Origin: Candidatus Thiodiazotropha endolucinida
GTDB taxonomy: Bacteria > Pseudomonadota > Gammaproteobacteria > Chromatiales > Chromatiaceae
Direction: 5' to 3'
DNA length: 64,000 bases
Assembly (NCBI RefSeq): GCF_001715975.1
Contig: NZ_MARB01000023.1
Coordinates: 1 to 64,000, forward strand
The position numbers were made by a program, and so were the translations under genes. Below, one piece after another: positions 34,887-45,072 of this stretch; the first letter of the stretch is position 1; each line of letters begins with the position of its first letter. Below the pieces are notes generated by a model. It was not told the DNA's origin. It saw only the letters and a list, made by a program, of their open reading frames with translations, and did no database searches.

Positions 34887-34970
34887 AGAGAGAGGGATTC
34901 GAACCCTCGGATCCCATAAGGGATCACCTGATTTCGAGTCAGGCCCGTTCGGCCGCTCCGGCACCTCTCC
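34881..34970 (-). tRNA. tRNA-Ser(CGA)
   Basis: 90 nt including the encoded CCA. The acceptor arm is GGAGAGG with TCTCTCC, discriminator G. The anticodon stem-loop CCTGA-CTCGAAA-TCAGG gives anticodon CGA, reading UCG. A long variable arm (GATCCCTTATGGGATC) and a perfect T-arm GAGGG-TTCGAAT-CCCTC are typical of class II serine tRNA. Confidence 0.96.
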
Positions 34971-35254
34971 TGATCGGGTTGTTGCTCACTGGCGGCTCGA
35001 TAAGGCCAGGTGGAATTGGCCGATGCTGTGAGCCAGTTGGTTATAAATTCAGTTAATTGTCTAAAATCAATGTCTCAGCTGGCAAAATAGGTTATCAAGA
35101 GATACCCATGCTTCCCGTGAACCGCCTCATTCTATACTAAATGGGCTAGAGTTAAGTACCAGGCGTTCCATTCAGTGATTAAAATTCGCCAACTATGGAG
35201 TAAAAGATCATTCCGGAAGTCATAACAATAAGTAATAACCAGCTATTGAGATAG
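34971..35254. other. intergenic, tRNA-Ser and mltF promoters
   Basis: 284 bp between divergent tRNA-Ser and mltF. No gene is seen. Confidence 0.5.
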
Positions 35255-36679
35255 ATGCCAATACAACGAACCCTACTGGTCTCTCTATGTCTGTTTGCCT
35301 TGGTTATGACCCTGGGCAGCTGCAGCATCCCACCCCCTCTGGTGGAGCGTATCAAGGCTTCCGGAGAGCTGATCGTCGCTACCCGCAACAGCGGCACCAC
35401 TTTTTATGAGGGCCCTGAAGGGCTGACCGGTTTTGAATATGAGCTGGTGCAACTCTTTTCCCGGGAGTTGGGGGTCAAGGCCCACTTCATTGTTCCCAGT
35501 CACTTCGATGACCTGCTTCCCACGGTGATCGAAGGCAACGCCCATCTGGCCGCCGCCGGGCTGACCGTCACCCCGGAGCGGGAAGCTGAAATCCGTTTTG
35601 GCCCTTCCTACCAGGAGATCACCCAACAGGTGGTCTACCGCACAGGCAAGAAGCGTCCGCGAAAAGTCGAAGATCTGGCCGGCAAGGACCTGCATGTCCT
35701 GGCAGGCAGCAGTCACGAGGAGGAACTGCTGCGATTGAAGGAGTCATATCCGGATCTGCAATGGATCAGCCATACCGATCTGGAGAGCGCTGAATTGATG
35801 CAGATGGTGCAGGAGAACAAAATCGACTTCACCATTGCAGACTCCAACGAATTTGCCGTCACCCGGCGATTCATGCCCTATCTCAAGATCGGTTTCGATC
35901 TGACCGAGCCACAACCCTTGGCATGGGCGATGGCCCACGCGGACGATGCCAGCCTGTTTGAAGCGATGGAGGCATTTTTCAACCGCATCCGTGAAGACGG
36001 CACTCTGGCCCAGCTGATAGAGCGCCACTACGGACACATCGGCCGACTCAACTTTGTCGAACTGCGCACCTTCGTCAAGCACATAAAAGATCGACTGCCG
36101 AAATATCAGGTCTATTTCGAAGAGGCGGCAAAGCAAACCGGCATCGACTGGCACATGCTGGCCGCCATCGGTTATCAGGAGTCGCACTGGAATCCGAAGG
36201 CGAAATCACCCACGGGTGTCAGAGGGATCATGATGCTTACTCTGGCCACCGCCAAGCAGATGAAGATCGAGAGCCGGCTCGATCCCGAACAGAGCATCAT
36301 CGGCGGAGCGAAATATCTGCGCTTTATCGAAAAGCTGCTGCCGGAAAGGATTACCGAGCCCGATCGCTTATGGTTGACCCTGGCGGGTTACAACGTGGGT
36401 TTCGGCCACCTGGAGGATGCGCGGATCCTGACTGAACACTTGGGTGACGACCCCGACAAATGGGCCGATGTAAAGAAACACCTACCGAAACTGAGTCTCA
36501 AGAAGTGGTACTCCAGTCTCAAACGGGGTTATGCCCGCGGCAAGGAACCGGTCAACTACGTGGACAATATCCGCGCCTACTATGAGTTGCTGAAATGGCA
36601 ACTGCGGCAGATGGAACTGGCGAAGCAGGCGGATCAGAACCCACCGCACGCCCTCTCCATCAACCCCGAGGCACTATAA
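35255..36679 (+). CDS. mltF: membrane-bound lytic murein transglycosylase F
   Basis: 474 residues. The N-terminal signal ends in a lipobox-like LGSC, so it may be a lipoprotein; MltF is outer-membrane attached. Residues 30-260 form a solute-binding (SBP_bac_3) domain that regulates activity (GTTFYEGPEGLTGFEYELVQ). The SLT catalytic domain starts at EEAAKQTGIDWHMLAAIGYQ, with the catalytic Glu in the next residues (ESHWNP), then SPTGVRGIMMLT. It cleaves peptidoglycan with 1,6-anhydro ring formation. Its 3' end overlaps the convergent pldA gene by 6 bp. The mltF-tadA proximity is a conserved gammaproteobacterial arrangement. Confidence 0.96.
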   Translation: MPIQRTLLVSLCLFALVMTLGSCSIPPPLVERIKASGELIVATRNSGTTFYEGPEGLTGFEYELVQLFSRELGVKAHFIVPSHFDDLLPTVIEGNAHLAAAGLTVTPEREAEIRFGPSYQEITQQVVYRTGKKRPRKVEDLAGKDLHVLAGSSHEEELLRLKESYPDLQWISHTDLESAELMQMVQENKIDFTIADSNEFAVTRRFMPYLKIGFDLTEPQPLAWAMAHADDASLFEAMEAFFNRIREDGTLAQLIERHYGHIGRLNFVELRTFVKHIKDRLPKYQVYFEEAAKQTGIDWHMLAAIGYQESHWNPKAKSPTGVRGIMMLTLATAKQMKIESRLDPEQSIIGGAKYLRFIEKLLPERITEPDRLWLTLAGYNVGFGHLEDARILTEHLGDDPDKWADVKKHLPKLSLKKWYSSLKRGYARGKEPVNYVDNIRAYYELLKWQLRQMELAKQADQNPPHALSINPEAL

Positions 36680-37693
36680 CCAATCGGTCAGTTGCAAGCC
36701 GAATCCAAGGCGGTGACTCTTGGCGTTATAGTCGATCAGGCTTTCACCATAGCCGTTGAAGTATTGCAGATAGCCGCGCCATCGCCCATGAATGGGGAAG
36801 CTCCAATCAAGCTGCATAGTGTCACGGTTGTCACCGTCAAACAGGTTTCGCAGCATCAGGCTGAAGGTCTGCTTCTCTCGCTTGTAGATACCCCGCAACT
36901 CATACCTGCCGAGAAAATCGTCGATATCCGGATTGTCGTCATTATCCTCGAGTATGCGATACCATGGCTTGACGCCCACCAGGAAATTACCCCTCTCGAA
37001 GAGAAAGTTGGCATAGGCGCGATTCCAGCTGCGGGACAGAAAACCGCCCTGGCCATTGGACTGATGGACCACACCATACTGTTGCAGCACATTTCTCCAA
37101 CCGAACAACGACCAATCATTGGGAACCACCAAAAACAACTCTGGCTCATGCATGGTTTCGCGAAAGGGTGATGAGATATCCCGGTTGTAGGCCTGCCAGA
37201 AGGAAAGATTGGTATAGGCGGCGTAAAGATCCGCACGGCTATCGAACAGAGACTCCACCACCGGCATTTTGAAACTGAGTTGAAACTTCATCTCCACGCG
37301 ATCGAATTCAGAGGGAGGGGTGTTGTAAACTTCATAATTCGGCTTGTCGTTATAAGATGCCAACATCACATAGTTCTGTTTGTGCGGCGAGAGCACGAAG
37401 GGGTTGGAACGGGTCTTTCTCTCTGCACTGATGCGTTTCTCAACCAGCGAAATACTCTGTTCTGTGACGGGAGGCAGGGCTCCATCTTCGCTGGCTGTAT
37501 GCCGCTCAAGCGGGTCCCGACTTTTGAGACAGAGACGCTTCAACTCGCTGATGAGCATGTCGTCGTCCGCATGCTGCAGCCGCTCCCAGATACAGCGTTC
37601 ATAGTCCGCCAATGGATCGGCTGTTACGCGACACGGCCCCAATATCGCAAGCAGAACCATCCATAGGCTGTGTCTTATAAGCTTGGGGTTCAT
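36674..37693 (-). CDS. pldA: outer membrane phospholipase A
   Basis: 339 residues with signal peptide (cleavage near VTA-DP). An N-terminal extension of about 100 residues, rich in Lys/Arg/Glu, precedes the 12-stranded barrel, which begins at QNYVMLASYNDKPNYEVYNT. The catalytic set VVHQSNG (His210, Ser212) and SRSWNR (Asn224) has the same spacing as E. coli His142/Ser144/Asn156. It hydrolyses phospholipids that reach the outer leaflet. The last residue is aromatic-rich with TDWL, not Phe. tadA follows immediately upstream on the same strand (5 bp gap). Confidence 0.93.
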   Translation of the reverse strand: MNPKLIRHSLWMVLLAILGPCRVTADPLADYERCIWERLQHADDDMLISELKRLCLKSRDPLERHTASEDGALPPVTEQSISLVEKRISAERKTRSNPFVLSPHKQNYVMLASYNDKPNYEVYNTPPSEFDRVEMKFQLSFKMPVVESLFDSRADLYAAYTNLSFWQAYNRDISSPFRETMHEPELFLVVPNDWSLFGWRNVLQQYGVVHQSNGQGGFLSRSWNRAYANFLFERGNFLVGVKPWYRILEDNDDNPDIDDFLGRYELRGIYKREKQTFSLMLRNLFDGDNRDTMQLDWSFPIHGRWRGYLQYFNGYGESLIDYNAKSHRLGFGLQLTDWL

Positions 37694-37698
37694 GCTTG

Positions 37699-38187
37699 TT
37701 ACTCCCCTTGTTGTTTTGATCTTTTTTGTCGAAAGAAATCTTTAAGCAGATCCGTAGCACGCTGCTGCAGCACACCTCCCTTTACTGCCACACTATGGTT
37801 GAATCGATGATCCGTGGGCAACAGATCAAAGACACTACCGGCGGCCCCACCCTTGGGATCGTCTGCGGCAAACACAACCCGGGCGACACGGGCATGCACA
37901 ATGGCACCGGCACACATGGGGCAGGGCTCAAGCGTGACATACAAGGTGGTTCCCGGCAGTCGATAGTTACCTATCCTGGAGGCGGCATCCCGCAACGCCA
38001 CGATTTCCGCGTGGGCGGTAGGGTCCTGCAATGCAATGGGCTGGTTCCAGCCTTCTCCGATAATCTCGCCTTCCAATACGACGACAGCACCTACCGGCAC
38101 TTCGCCCTGGGATTCAGCCCGTTGCGCCAGCAGCAATGCCTGCCGCATGAATTGCTGATCCTGCAGGTCCGGATCATCAACAACCAT
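37699..38187 (-). CDS. tadA: tRNA-specific adenosine deaminase
   Basis: About 162 residues from MVVDDPDLQ, where GAGG lies 8 bases upstream. A much longer frame to 38415 has no deaminase-like sequence before this point. Zinc motif TAHAEIVAL (His and catalytic Glu) and PCPMCAGAI (two Cys). It converts adenosine 34 to inosine in tRNA-Arg(ACG), an essential step. It is transcribed into pldA. Confidence 0.95.
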   Translation of the reverse strand: MVVDDPDLQDQQFMRQALLLAQRAESQGEVPVGAVVVLEGEIIGEGWNQPIALQDPTAHAEIVALRDAASRIGNYRLPGTTLYVTLEPCPMCAGAIVHARVARVVFAADDPKGGAAGSVFDLLPTDHRFNHSVAVKGGVLQQRATDLLKDFFRQKRSKQQGE

Positions 38188-39298
38188 CAGTCCAACCTCT
38201 TGCCGAGCTGCCTGATCTATCCCCACTCGACTGCTAATAAGCCTGGTAAATAGAGTAAATACAGTTGGCCATTTGTAACGGGCAGAGTGAAAACCATGAA
38301 AAATACCATTATCTAAAATTTCTTGAACGAAAAATTCTATCCATCTCTTCGTATCAAGACGCAAGGGTATCACAGACCGTCGAATACCACGAAAGATATC
38401 TAAAAAAAACAGCACCTTAACATTTTACAATTCAACCAGGCTTCAACCGCTCCCAACCACTGCGACGCCCACCACTTCGACACCTAAAACATCCAGACAC
38501 AGGATCACCATCTCCCATAAGCGCTTAAATCCATCATTCAACACGGCTTCCTACCACCACCGGACCCACGAGAAAAAAACCCCTGGCGCCATCACTCCCT
38601 GAGAGCTCCATGATCTATCGAGCAGCACGAGTCACTCAATCAGTATGACCCGGTCTATGTCAAAGATCGTCTCCACCAGCGCGTCATAATCCACGTGAGC
38701 CAACCGCTAGATTAGTCATTACCCTGTATAAGATCAGATCTCTGATTGCTACAAGCTTGGAATCGCCCCTACCACTACTGTTCGATAGTTAATTATGTGG
38801 AGCGATAGAACCCCTGACAGTGGCAGCAAAACCAAGGGCCCGGCCGATAGCCCCCGTCCAGCCTGGTAGAGAGTGGATTCTTCAAAATCACCTTTAATAA
38901 TCAAGGTGATTAGATCCATATGCCATTGGGCTTTTTTCGCAACCTTACCGTCATCGCAGTGATAATATATTGATGACAAGATAGCCGGTTATAAAGGCGC
39001 ACTGAACCTGGTGCCATGAGAATTGTCCGTATCAGGGGACAAACCAAAGAATTACCACCATGCATATATTCTTTATATCAGCATACCCAATGCCCATGCC
39101 CATGTTCATGCGCGCTAGAGTCGTCTGACATCCGAATCATGCAAACACGACAATAAAACCAGCCACTATGAACTTGCTGCCAATCAACCAGACCTTGCAT
39201 GACCTTAGCCCTCTGTTATTGAGGAAAGGATTGAAGGGAGCACCGGACTGGCGGCAGTCGCACCCTTCGGGAAGCCGGAATTATACGAGGAACAACCT
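38188..39298. other. 1.1-kb region without a supported gene
   Basis: Carries the tadA promoter side. On the minus strand near 38630-38700 a short stretch reads HVDYDALVETIFDIDRVILI and could be the tail of a lost gene. A 76-codon minus frame at 38749-38979 has a hydrophobic part but no ribosome site. GAGGAAC precedes the gene at 39299. I cannot assign more. Confidence 0.45.
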
Positions 39299-39847
39299 AT
39301 GAGAAACCTAACTTTTGTTTCTTTTCTTTTTACCATACTCCTCATGACTCCGCCGCTTACAGCCGGCACCTACCCAATGGCACCGGCACTCGATGTGGAT
39401 GAGTGGATCAATGGTGACGGAGTCACTCTGGACGATCTAAAAGGTAAAGTCGTGGTCATCGATTTTTTCCAGATGTGGTGTCCAGGGTGCAATGATTTCT
39501 CGATCCCGTTAGTGGCGTACTGGGAACAGCGCTTTGCCGAGGAAATTGCCGCCGGCCAACTCGTCATGTTGAGTATACACACGGTTTTTGAGGGTCACGA
39601 TTACCAACGCACAGAACGCTTGATCCCCTACTTAAAAAAGAAGGGTATCAATCATCTGGTTGGAGTTGATCGGCACCAAGGTAACGATCCGACACCGCAA
39701 ACGATGAAGCTGTTCCGCACCCGCGGGACACCGGAGATGGCTATCCTGGATAAGCAGGGGCGTATTCGTTTCCAACGTTTCGGCGGCTTCGATGCCGAGA
39801 CGGCAACGACGCTGATACATGACCTCCTCCAGGAATCGGTTGACTAA
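39299..39847 (+). CDS. exported thioredoxin-like (TlpA/redoxin) protein
   Basis: 182 residues. A signal peptide ends near LTA-GT. The thioredoxin fold starts at DLKGKVVVIDFFQMWCPGCN, with the redox pair in WCPGC near residue 59. The cis-Pro is in RTRGTPEMAILD and a C-terminal RFQRFGGFDAET completes the fold. It probably reduces or transfers disulfides in the periplasm. GAGGAAC serves as ribosome site. No partner gene is adjacent. Confidence 0.9.
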   Translation: MRNLTFVSFLFTILLMTPPLTAGTYPMAPALDVDEWINGDGVTLDDLKGKVVVIDFFQMWCPGCNDFSIPLVAYWEQRFAEEIAAGQLVMLSIHTVFEGHDYQRTERLIPYLKKKGINHLVGVDRHQGNDPTPQTMKLFRTRGTPEMAILDKQGRIRFQRFGGFDAETATTLIHDLLQESVD

Positions 39848-40017
39848 TAAAGTAGTGGATGCTGATCATTTCGTAGCACAGCTCATTTGAGCACCAACCT
39901 CTTGCACCTCGACCCCGAACGGTAAATCTTTTCCTGATAACACACATTATTCAGCCAATTAATCGGTGACTTGGTGATAGTAAGATGTATAAGTAAATCG
40001 CGAATGATTTTTTACGT

Positions 40018-40129
40018 CCGCAAATGAATGCAAACATTTTATTTGCTGTGCAACAGGGTGCAACAAAGACCTGAACCTACCGCCTCCATACAGGACAGTC
40101 AAAAACACTAAATTTGCGTTCATTTGCGG
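40018..40129. repeat. inverted repeat in intergenic region
   Basis: CCGCAAATGAATGCAAA (40018-40034) and TTTGCGTTCATTTGCGG (40113-40129) are inverted copies with one mismatch, 78 bp apart. A weaker GCGTCGATTCGCGG copy follows at 40143. They lie in the 540-bp gap 39848-40386, which has no gene. They resemble a decayed dispersed intergenic repeat. Confidence 0.5.
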
Positions 40130-40386
40130 ATATGTTGGATTTGCGTCGATTCGCGGCTTGCTTTTACAACACTCATGGTGAGGGAAATGATGTGTATACT
40201 AATGAAAACCTCCTCACTTTTTTAGTCATTGCAATATCACTGTCTTAAACTATTGTTTAAGAAATCCTACTTGCCTGTTAAACGATTCGGGATCCTCGTT
40301 TATCCTATTGTCCCGGGTACATGTTAAATAAGTATTTCGTCTATTTTTTATCTGACTATGTGTAAATATCAATACGAGTATTTAAT

Positions 40387-40770
40387 ATGAACTTGGAAAG
40401 GGTAACTTTTGGTTTTTTTATCATTCTTTCATTGACCTTTAATTTTGTTTTTGTGATTGGCCACATCGATAATCCCTCACATCACAATGTATGGATACTC
40501 ACAATAGCGATTTTGGTGAGCCTTATTGCAACCGGCTTAAAGCTTGGGGACCGCTCCCAGGTCGGTGCGTTACTGTTGGCAGCCGGTCTGGTAGCGGATC
40601 TTCTCCTGATTACAGCCCGAATATTTTGGGTGGTTTTTGAGAGCGACACAGAGATGGGTCCAGGCCCGGAATCCATGGTTATGATCGTTTCACTGGCAAG
40701 TGGCGCTCTGTTGGCGAATATCGTTTCCGTTGTCATCCTTATCGGAGACACACTGATGTCCCGCCGTTGA
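40387..40770 (+). CDS. small membrane protein, DUF6394-like
   Basis: 127 residues in four hydrophobic helices; LKLGDRSQVGALLLAAGLVA lies in the middle and an acidic loop (ESDTEMGPGPES) precedes the last helix. Proteins of this shape are found directly in front of RCK-domain potassium channels, as here (10 bp gap to the channel gene). I am fairly but not fully sure of the DUF6394 label. A channel-accessory role is inferred. Confidence 0.75.
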   Translation: MNLERVTFGFFIILSLTFNFVFVIGHIDNPSHHNVWILTIAILVSLIATGLKLGDRSQVGALLLAAGLVADLLLITARIFWVVFESDTEMGPGPESMVMIVSLASGALLANIVSVVILIGDTLMSRR

Positions 40771-40780
40771 GGTTCAATTA

Positions 40781-42515
40781 ATGGCGGCAACCTCAGAACT
40801 GGATCGGGTTTCCATGCTAGTCCTGCGCTATATGCGCAGACCGATATTTGTGCTTATCCTTGTTTATGCGGTCGGAATAACGGGCATGGCTCTCATTCCG
40901 GGAAAATCCGCGGACGGCAATACCGAGTACATGAGTTTGTTTCATGCGTTCTATTTTTTCACTTATACCGCCACGACCACCGGATTCGGGGAGATCCCGA
41001 ATGAGTTTACCGATGAACAACGTCTATGGGCCATATTCTGTCTGTAATATAGGTGTCATAGCATGGCTCTACGCAATCGGTTCTATTATCGGATTAATAA
41101 GAAATACACACTTTGTTCAGGCTTTGAGTGAATATCGATTTTCGAGAATTGTGAAACAAATATCCGATCCCTTTTTTATCATATGCGGTTTCGGTGATAC
41201 TGGCAGTCTCTTGGCGCGCGGTTTAAGTGATCACCATCTCATCGGTGTTGTAATTGACCGGGATCCAGAACGCATAAAGGCTCTTTCCTTGCGGGATTAC
41301 AACATCAAAATGCCCGGTTTGTGCGGTGATTCCAGCGCACCTAAACATTTGGTGGATGCAGGTATCAAACACCAGCAATGCAAGGCTGTGATCGCATTAA
41401 CCGGCGACGAGGAGGTCAACCTCAAAATCACTGTAATGGCCCGGTTTATGAACCCCGATGTTCATATTATTTGTCGCTCAACTTCGCCCAAACATGAAGA
41501 GCATCTTTCGCCACTACATAACGTCACCATAATAAATCCATTTGAAATATTCGCTCAGCTGCTGAGCATGGCAATCACAGCCCCGAGACTACATAATCTT
41601 AACAGCTGGCTGGTAAGGGCGAAGGGCGTTCAACTCGGCAAACCTCTCAAGGCTCCTAATGACAAGTGGATATTATGCGGCTATGGACGCATGGGAAAGT
41701 GGCTGCATCAGTACATGAAGTTAAATGATATTAATCCCCTTATCATCGATCCAAATATGGACAAGGCGCCGGATGATGGATCGTTCATTAATGGATATGC
41801 TGATCACGGTACGCTGAAAAAAGCAGGCCTTGCCAATACAAACGGAATTGTCGCGGGTACTGACAGTGACTCAGATAACCTGAACATTCTGATGAGTGCG
41901 CAGGTAATGAATCCGACAGTGTTCACCATTGTGCGCCAAAATCATCATGAGAATCAGCTTGCATTCGACGCGGCCCACGCGGATTTGATATTGCAATCCA
42001 GCCTGACTACCGCCCGCCGAATATTGAAATATTTAATCTCTCCGCATATTCAACAATTGATTGAATATTTATACGAACAGGGAGAGCATCTCACAAACGA
42101 GATCAGTGGTAAGTTAAAAACTATCATTGGCAATAGAAAACCACACCTCTGGTGTATCACGCTGGATAGGGCGCAAGCACTGGCTATGGTGGATTTCAGT
42201 GAACAGGGTCAAAAAATAATATTGGGGAACCTGTTGCACCACCCCTCTGACAGGAACGAAATCCTTACCTGTATACCGTTGATGATTTTCAGGGATGGGC
42301 AATCCAGTATGCTGCCAAGTCTCGATGAGTCGGTATGTCCGGGAGACAGGATCCTGTTTTGCGGTACAGAGCAGAGTGAGCGTTTACTCAGGTCAACATT
42401 AAACAACGCTTACGCACTTCACTACCTGGTGACGGGTGAGGAACAAGCCAGGGGGTACTTCTTTCGCTGGCTGGAAAATAAACAAAAGGACAGACAAACT
42501 CAACCACATGATTAA
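40781..42515 (+). pseudogene. RCK-domain potassium channel, split by a frameshift
   Basis: The first frame (40781-41047) gives a helix (FVLILVYAVGITGMALI), the pore helix and selectivity filter TATTTGFGEIPNEF, and stops at ...LWAIFCL. In the next frame the protein continues (IGVIAWLYAIGSIIGLIRNT), then two RCK/TrkA-N domains starting IICGFGDTGSLLARGL and WILCGYGRMGKWLHQYM. The break lies at CTGTAATATAGG (about 41043-41054); removal of one A restores a single 577-codon frame. It is not in a homopolymer. As written, the filter is separated from the gating domains. The cause may be mutation, sequencing error or recoding. Confidence 0.85.
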
Positions 42516-42931
42516 TAGTTGATTAGTGCCGTTCGGATCCACAGCCAAGACGATAAAATCCGAATGTTAAATAAAATAAACAAATATCTCTGAAGGCTTA
42601 TTCCTACGAAGACTAAAGAACAGGTCGGCTAGATCGCAAGCAGAAAGCGAAGTAGAAAGCGATGATAATATGGCACCGCCGCAGGCAATGCATATCTCGA
42701 TGTCGATCCTGAATACCCGTTTCAGGCTTTGTGCCCAACTCATCGAGGCTCGGCGTTCGGCAGTGGTTCACTCTTGCTTTTCATCCATGGCTTTTGCTTG
42801 TTGCCCTCACCCTGCTTTGTGGACCAGAGAGCGGATACCCATTCGTCCGATGCAGCAACCTAAGACAATACCCAGTAACCATTGCCACTACACCCATCTA
42901 TTGGCACGGTAGCCCAAGGATCTTCGTCACC
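42516..42931. other. 416-bp region with no gene recognised
   Basis: Between convergent genes; short overlapping frames only, none with a ribosome site or family resemblance. Confidence 0.5.
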
Positions 42932-45070
42932 CTACCAACTCGGTCGACTAATGAGCAACGCCTCAGCACTTGCGACATCAAGCGGTTTGGAAAAGTAAAA
43001 TCCCTGGGCCATCGGACACTGCAAGGCACGCAGCAATGTCAACTGATCGATACTCTCCACACCCTCCGCTGTCACATTGATCTTCAACGTGCGCGCGAGT
43101 GCGATGATGGTACGGACGATCTCAAAGCCATTACTATCGGTATCCATCTGGCTGACAAAAGAGCGATCGATCTTGAGCGTATCCACCGGGATACTGTGTA
43201 GATAACTTAACGAGGAGTAGCCCGTACCAAAGTCGTCCATCGCCAGACCGATTCCATGTTCGTACAACGCCTCGACGAACTGTGACGCATCCTCGGTGTT
43301 TTCCATGATCAAGTTCTCGGTGATCTCGAGCTTCAGACAAGCGGGCTTCAGCGCGTACTCGTGCAGCATTTTTTTAATCTGGTCGGCCAAGTCACTCTCA
43401 ACGAACTGCTTGGCGGATATGTTCACGCTGATGGTCAGGTCAGGCAGAAGCAGGCGATGCTGCCATTCGCGCAGCTGGGCGCAGGCGAGTTTAAGTACAT
43501 AGCGCCCCATCGCATTTATTAATCCGGTCTCTTCTACAAGTGGGATGAACTCGCAGGGCAAGACCAGCCCCTTTTCTGGGTGCTGCCAACGCACCAGCGC
43601 CTCGAAACCTTCAATGCGGCCACTCTCCAGCGACACAATCGGCTGATAGAAAACGGTCAGCTCCTCATGCGCCAATGCGCGCCTCAGGTCATTCTCCAGG
43701 TGCAACTGCTGCAGCGCATCCATATGCATCGTTCCTTTGAACAACTCCACGTAGCCGCGACCATGCGCCTTGGCACGAAACATCGCCGTATCCGCGTTGT
43801 GGATCAGGCTCTCCGCCGAGTCGGCATCATTACTCCCCAAGGCAATACCGATGCTAGCTGTGGTGAACACCTCGTCACCACTCAGCCGGTAGGTCTGTTC
43901 GACGCGTTGAGCGATGCGCTTGGCGATCTGCATAGCCTCATCTTCACGGTCGATGCCGTCGAGGACCACCCCAAACTCATCGCCACCAAAACGGCACACA
44001 GTATCGCCATCGCGTAAGCTATCGAGCAAGCGATCAGCGACCGATTTCAACAGCTCGTCACCTACCGTGTGACCAAGGCTGTCATTGACAACCTTAAAAC
44101 GATCGAGATCAAGAAAAAGCACTGCGAACAGGTAGTTGTCACAGCGGCGTGCCCGTTCCAGACATCGACTCAGACGATCCATGAACAATGCGCGATTGGG
44201 TAGTCCGGTCAGAACGTCGTGTAACGCATCGTGATGCAGCTGCTGTTCGGCTCGTTTGCGCTCATGAATGTCGGTCAGTGAGCCTGCCATCCGATAGGCG
44301 ACTCCATCAGAGTACCGTACCGCCAGACCGCGAATCATCATCCATCGAAAATCGCTGTCGTTGTTGTTGAGCATTCGACATTCGCACTCCAGATGCGGCG
44401 TACCGCCACTCAGGTGACTGTCTATGGCCGCACGCAATAACCCTACATCACCTTCGTGCACTAGGCCAAACGCCGCATCCAATGTATCGTCGAGATCTCC
44501 TTCGGCGAAGCCCAACATCGCTTTAAGCCGCGGTGAGTAGTAGACCGTATTAGTCTCCAAATTCCAGTCCCATAGCCCGTCGTTGACTGCTTTAGCCGCC
44601 AGTGCATAGCGTTCCTCGCTCAGCGCCAGGGCCTGCTCCGCCTTACGTCGCTGTTCGATGTGATGCCACTCACGCAATACCCGGTCGGCAGTACGAGGCA
44701 TGCCACCCATGGTGGCGTCCGATTTGACGATATAGTCGATCGCTCCGGCTCGCATGGATTCGACCGCCAGATGCTCGTCGCCATGCCCGGTCATGATGAC
44801 CACCGGGCAAACAGACGCGGTATTGGATTGTACCTGCAACAGCTCAACCCCCTCACCGTCAGGTAGGCGGTAGTCAGCAATCACCAGTGCGGGTACATGA
44901 TGCTCAAGGGTGTCGCGCGCCTCCCGAAGCGTGCGTACCACGTCGATCACATAGCCCTCGGGATGCGATTCAAAGGCGCGACGGATCAGCAGTGCATGCG
45001 CCTCGTCGTCCTCGATCAGCAGGATAGTCTTGGCATCCGCACTGACCACCTGTGTGCTGGGAGTTGACAT
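42932..45070 (-). CDS. REC-PAS-GGDEF-EAL c-di-GMP signalling protein
   Basis: About 712 residues from MSTPSTQ; the stop of the preceding regulator overlaps its leader. Domains in order: receiver (15-130, ILLIEDDEAHALLIRRAF, phospho-Asp in ALVIADYRLPDGEG), PAS with PAC tail (150-285), GGDEF (RFGGDEFGVVLDG), EAL (FEALVRWQHPEKGLVLP; LAMDDFGTGYSS intact). Both enzymatic motifs look active, so it can be a cyclase or a phosphodiesterase depending on phosphorylation. No RxxD I-site: the sequence before GGDEF is RDGDTVC. It is the last gene of the five-gene operon and the likely output of the histidine kinase. Confidence 0.95.
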   Translation of the reverse strand: MSTPSTQVVSADAKTILLIEDDEAHALLIRRAFESHPEGYVIDVVRTLREARDTLEHHVPALVIADYRLPDGEGVELLQVQSNTASVCPVVIMTGHGDEHLAVESMRAGAIDYIVKSDATMGGMPRTADRVLREWHHIEQRRKAEQALALSEERYALAAKAVNDGLWDWNLETNTVYYSPRLKAMLGFAEGDLDDTLDAAFGLVHEGDVGLLRAAIDSHLSGGTPHLECECRMLNNNDSDFRWMMIRGLAVRYSDGVAYRMAGSLTDIHERKRAEQQLHHDALHDVLTGLPNRALFMDRLSRCLERARRCDNYLFAVLFLDLDRFKVVNDSLGHTVGDELLKSVADRLLDSLRDGDTVCRFGGDEFGVVLDGIDREDEAMQIAKRIAQRVEQTYRLSGDEVFTTASIGIALGSNDADSAESLIHNADTAMFRAKAHGRGYVELFKGTMHMDALQQLHLENDLRRALAHEELTVFYQPIVSLESGRIEGFEALVRWQHPEKGLVLPCEFIPLVEETGLINAMGRYVLKLACAQLREWQHRLLLPDLTISVNISAKQFVESDLADQIKKMLHEYALKPACLKLEITENLIMENTEDASQFVEALYEHGIGLAMDDFGTGYSSLSYLHSIPVDTLKIDRSFVSQMDTDSNGFEIVRTIIALARTLKINVTAEGVESIDQLTLLRALQCPMAQGFYFSKPLDVASAEALLISRPSW

Positions 45071-45072
45071 CC

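Noticed and set aside
34548-34919. 123-codon frame across the rtT-like repeats
   Set aside because: It reads through tRNA-derived repeats and the terminator; not protein coding.
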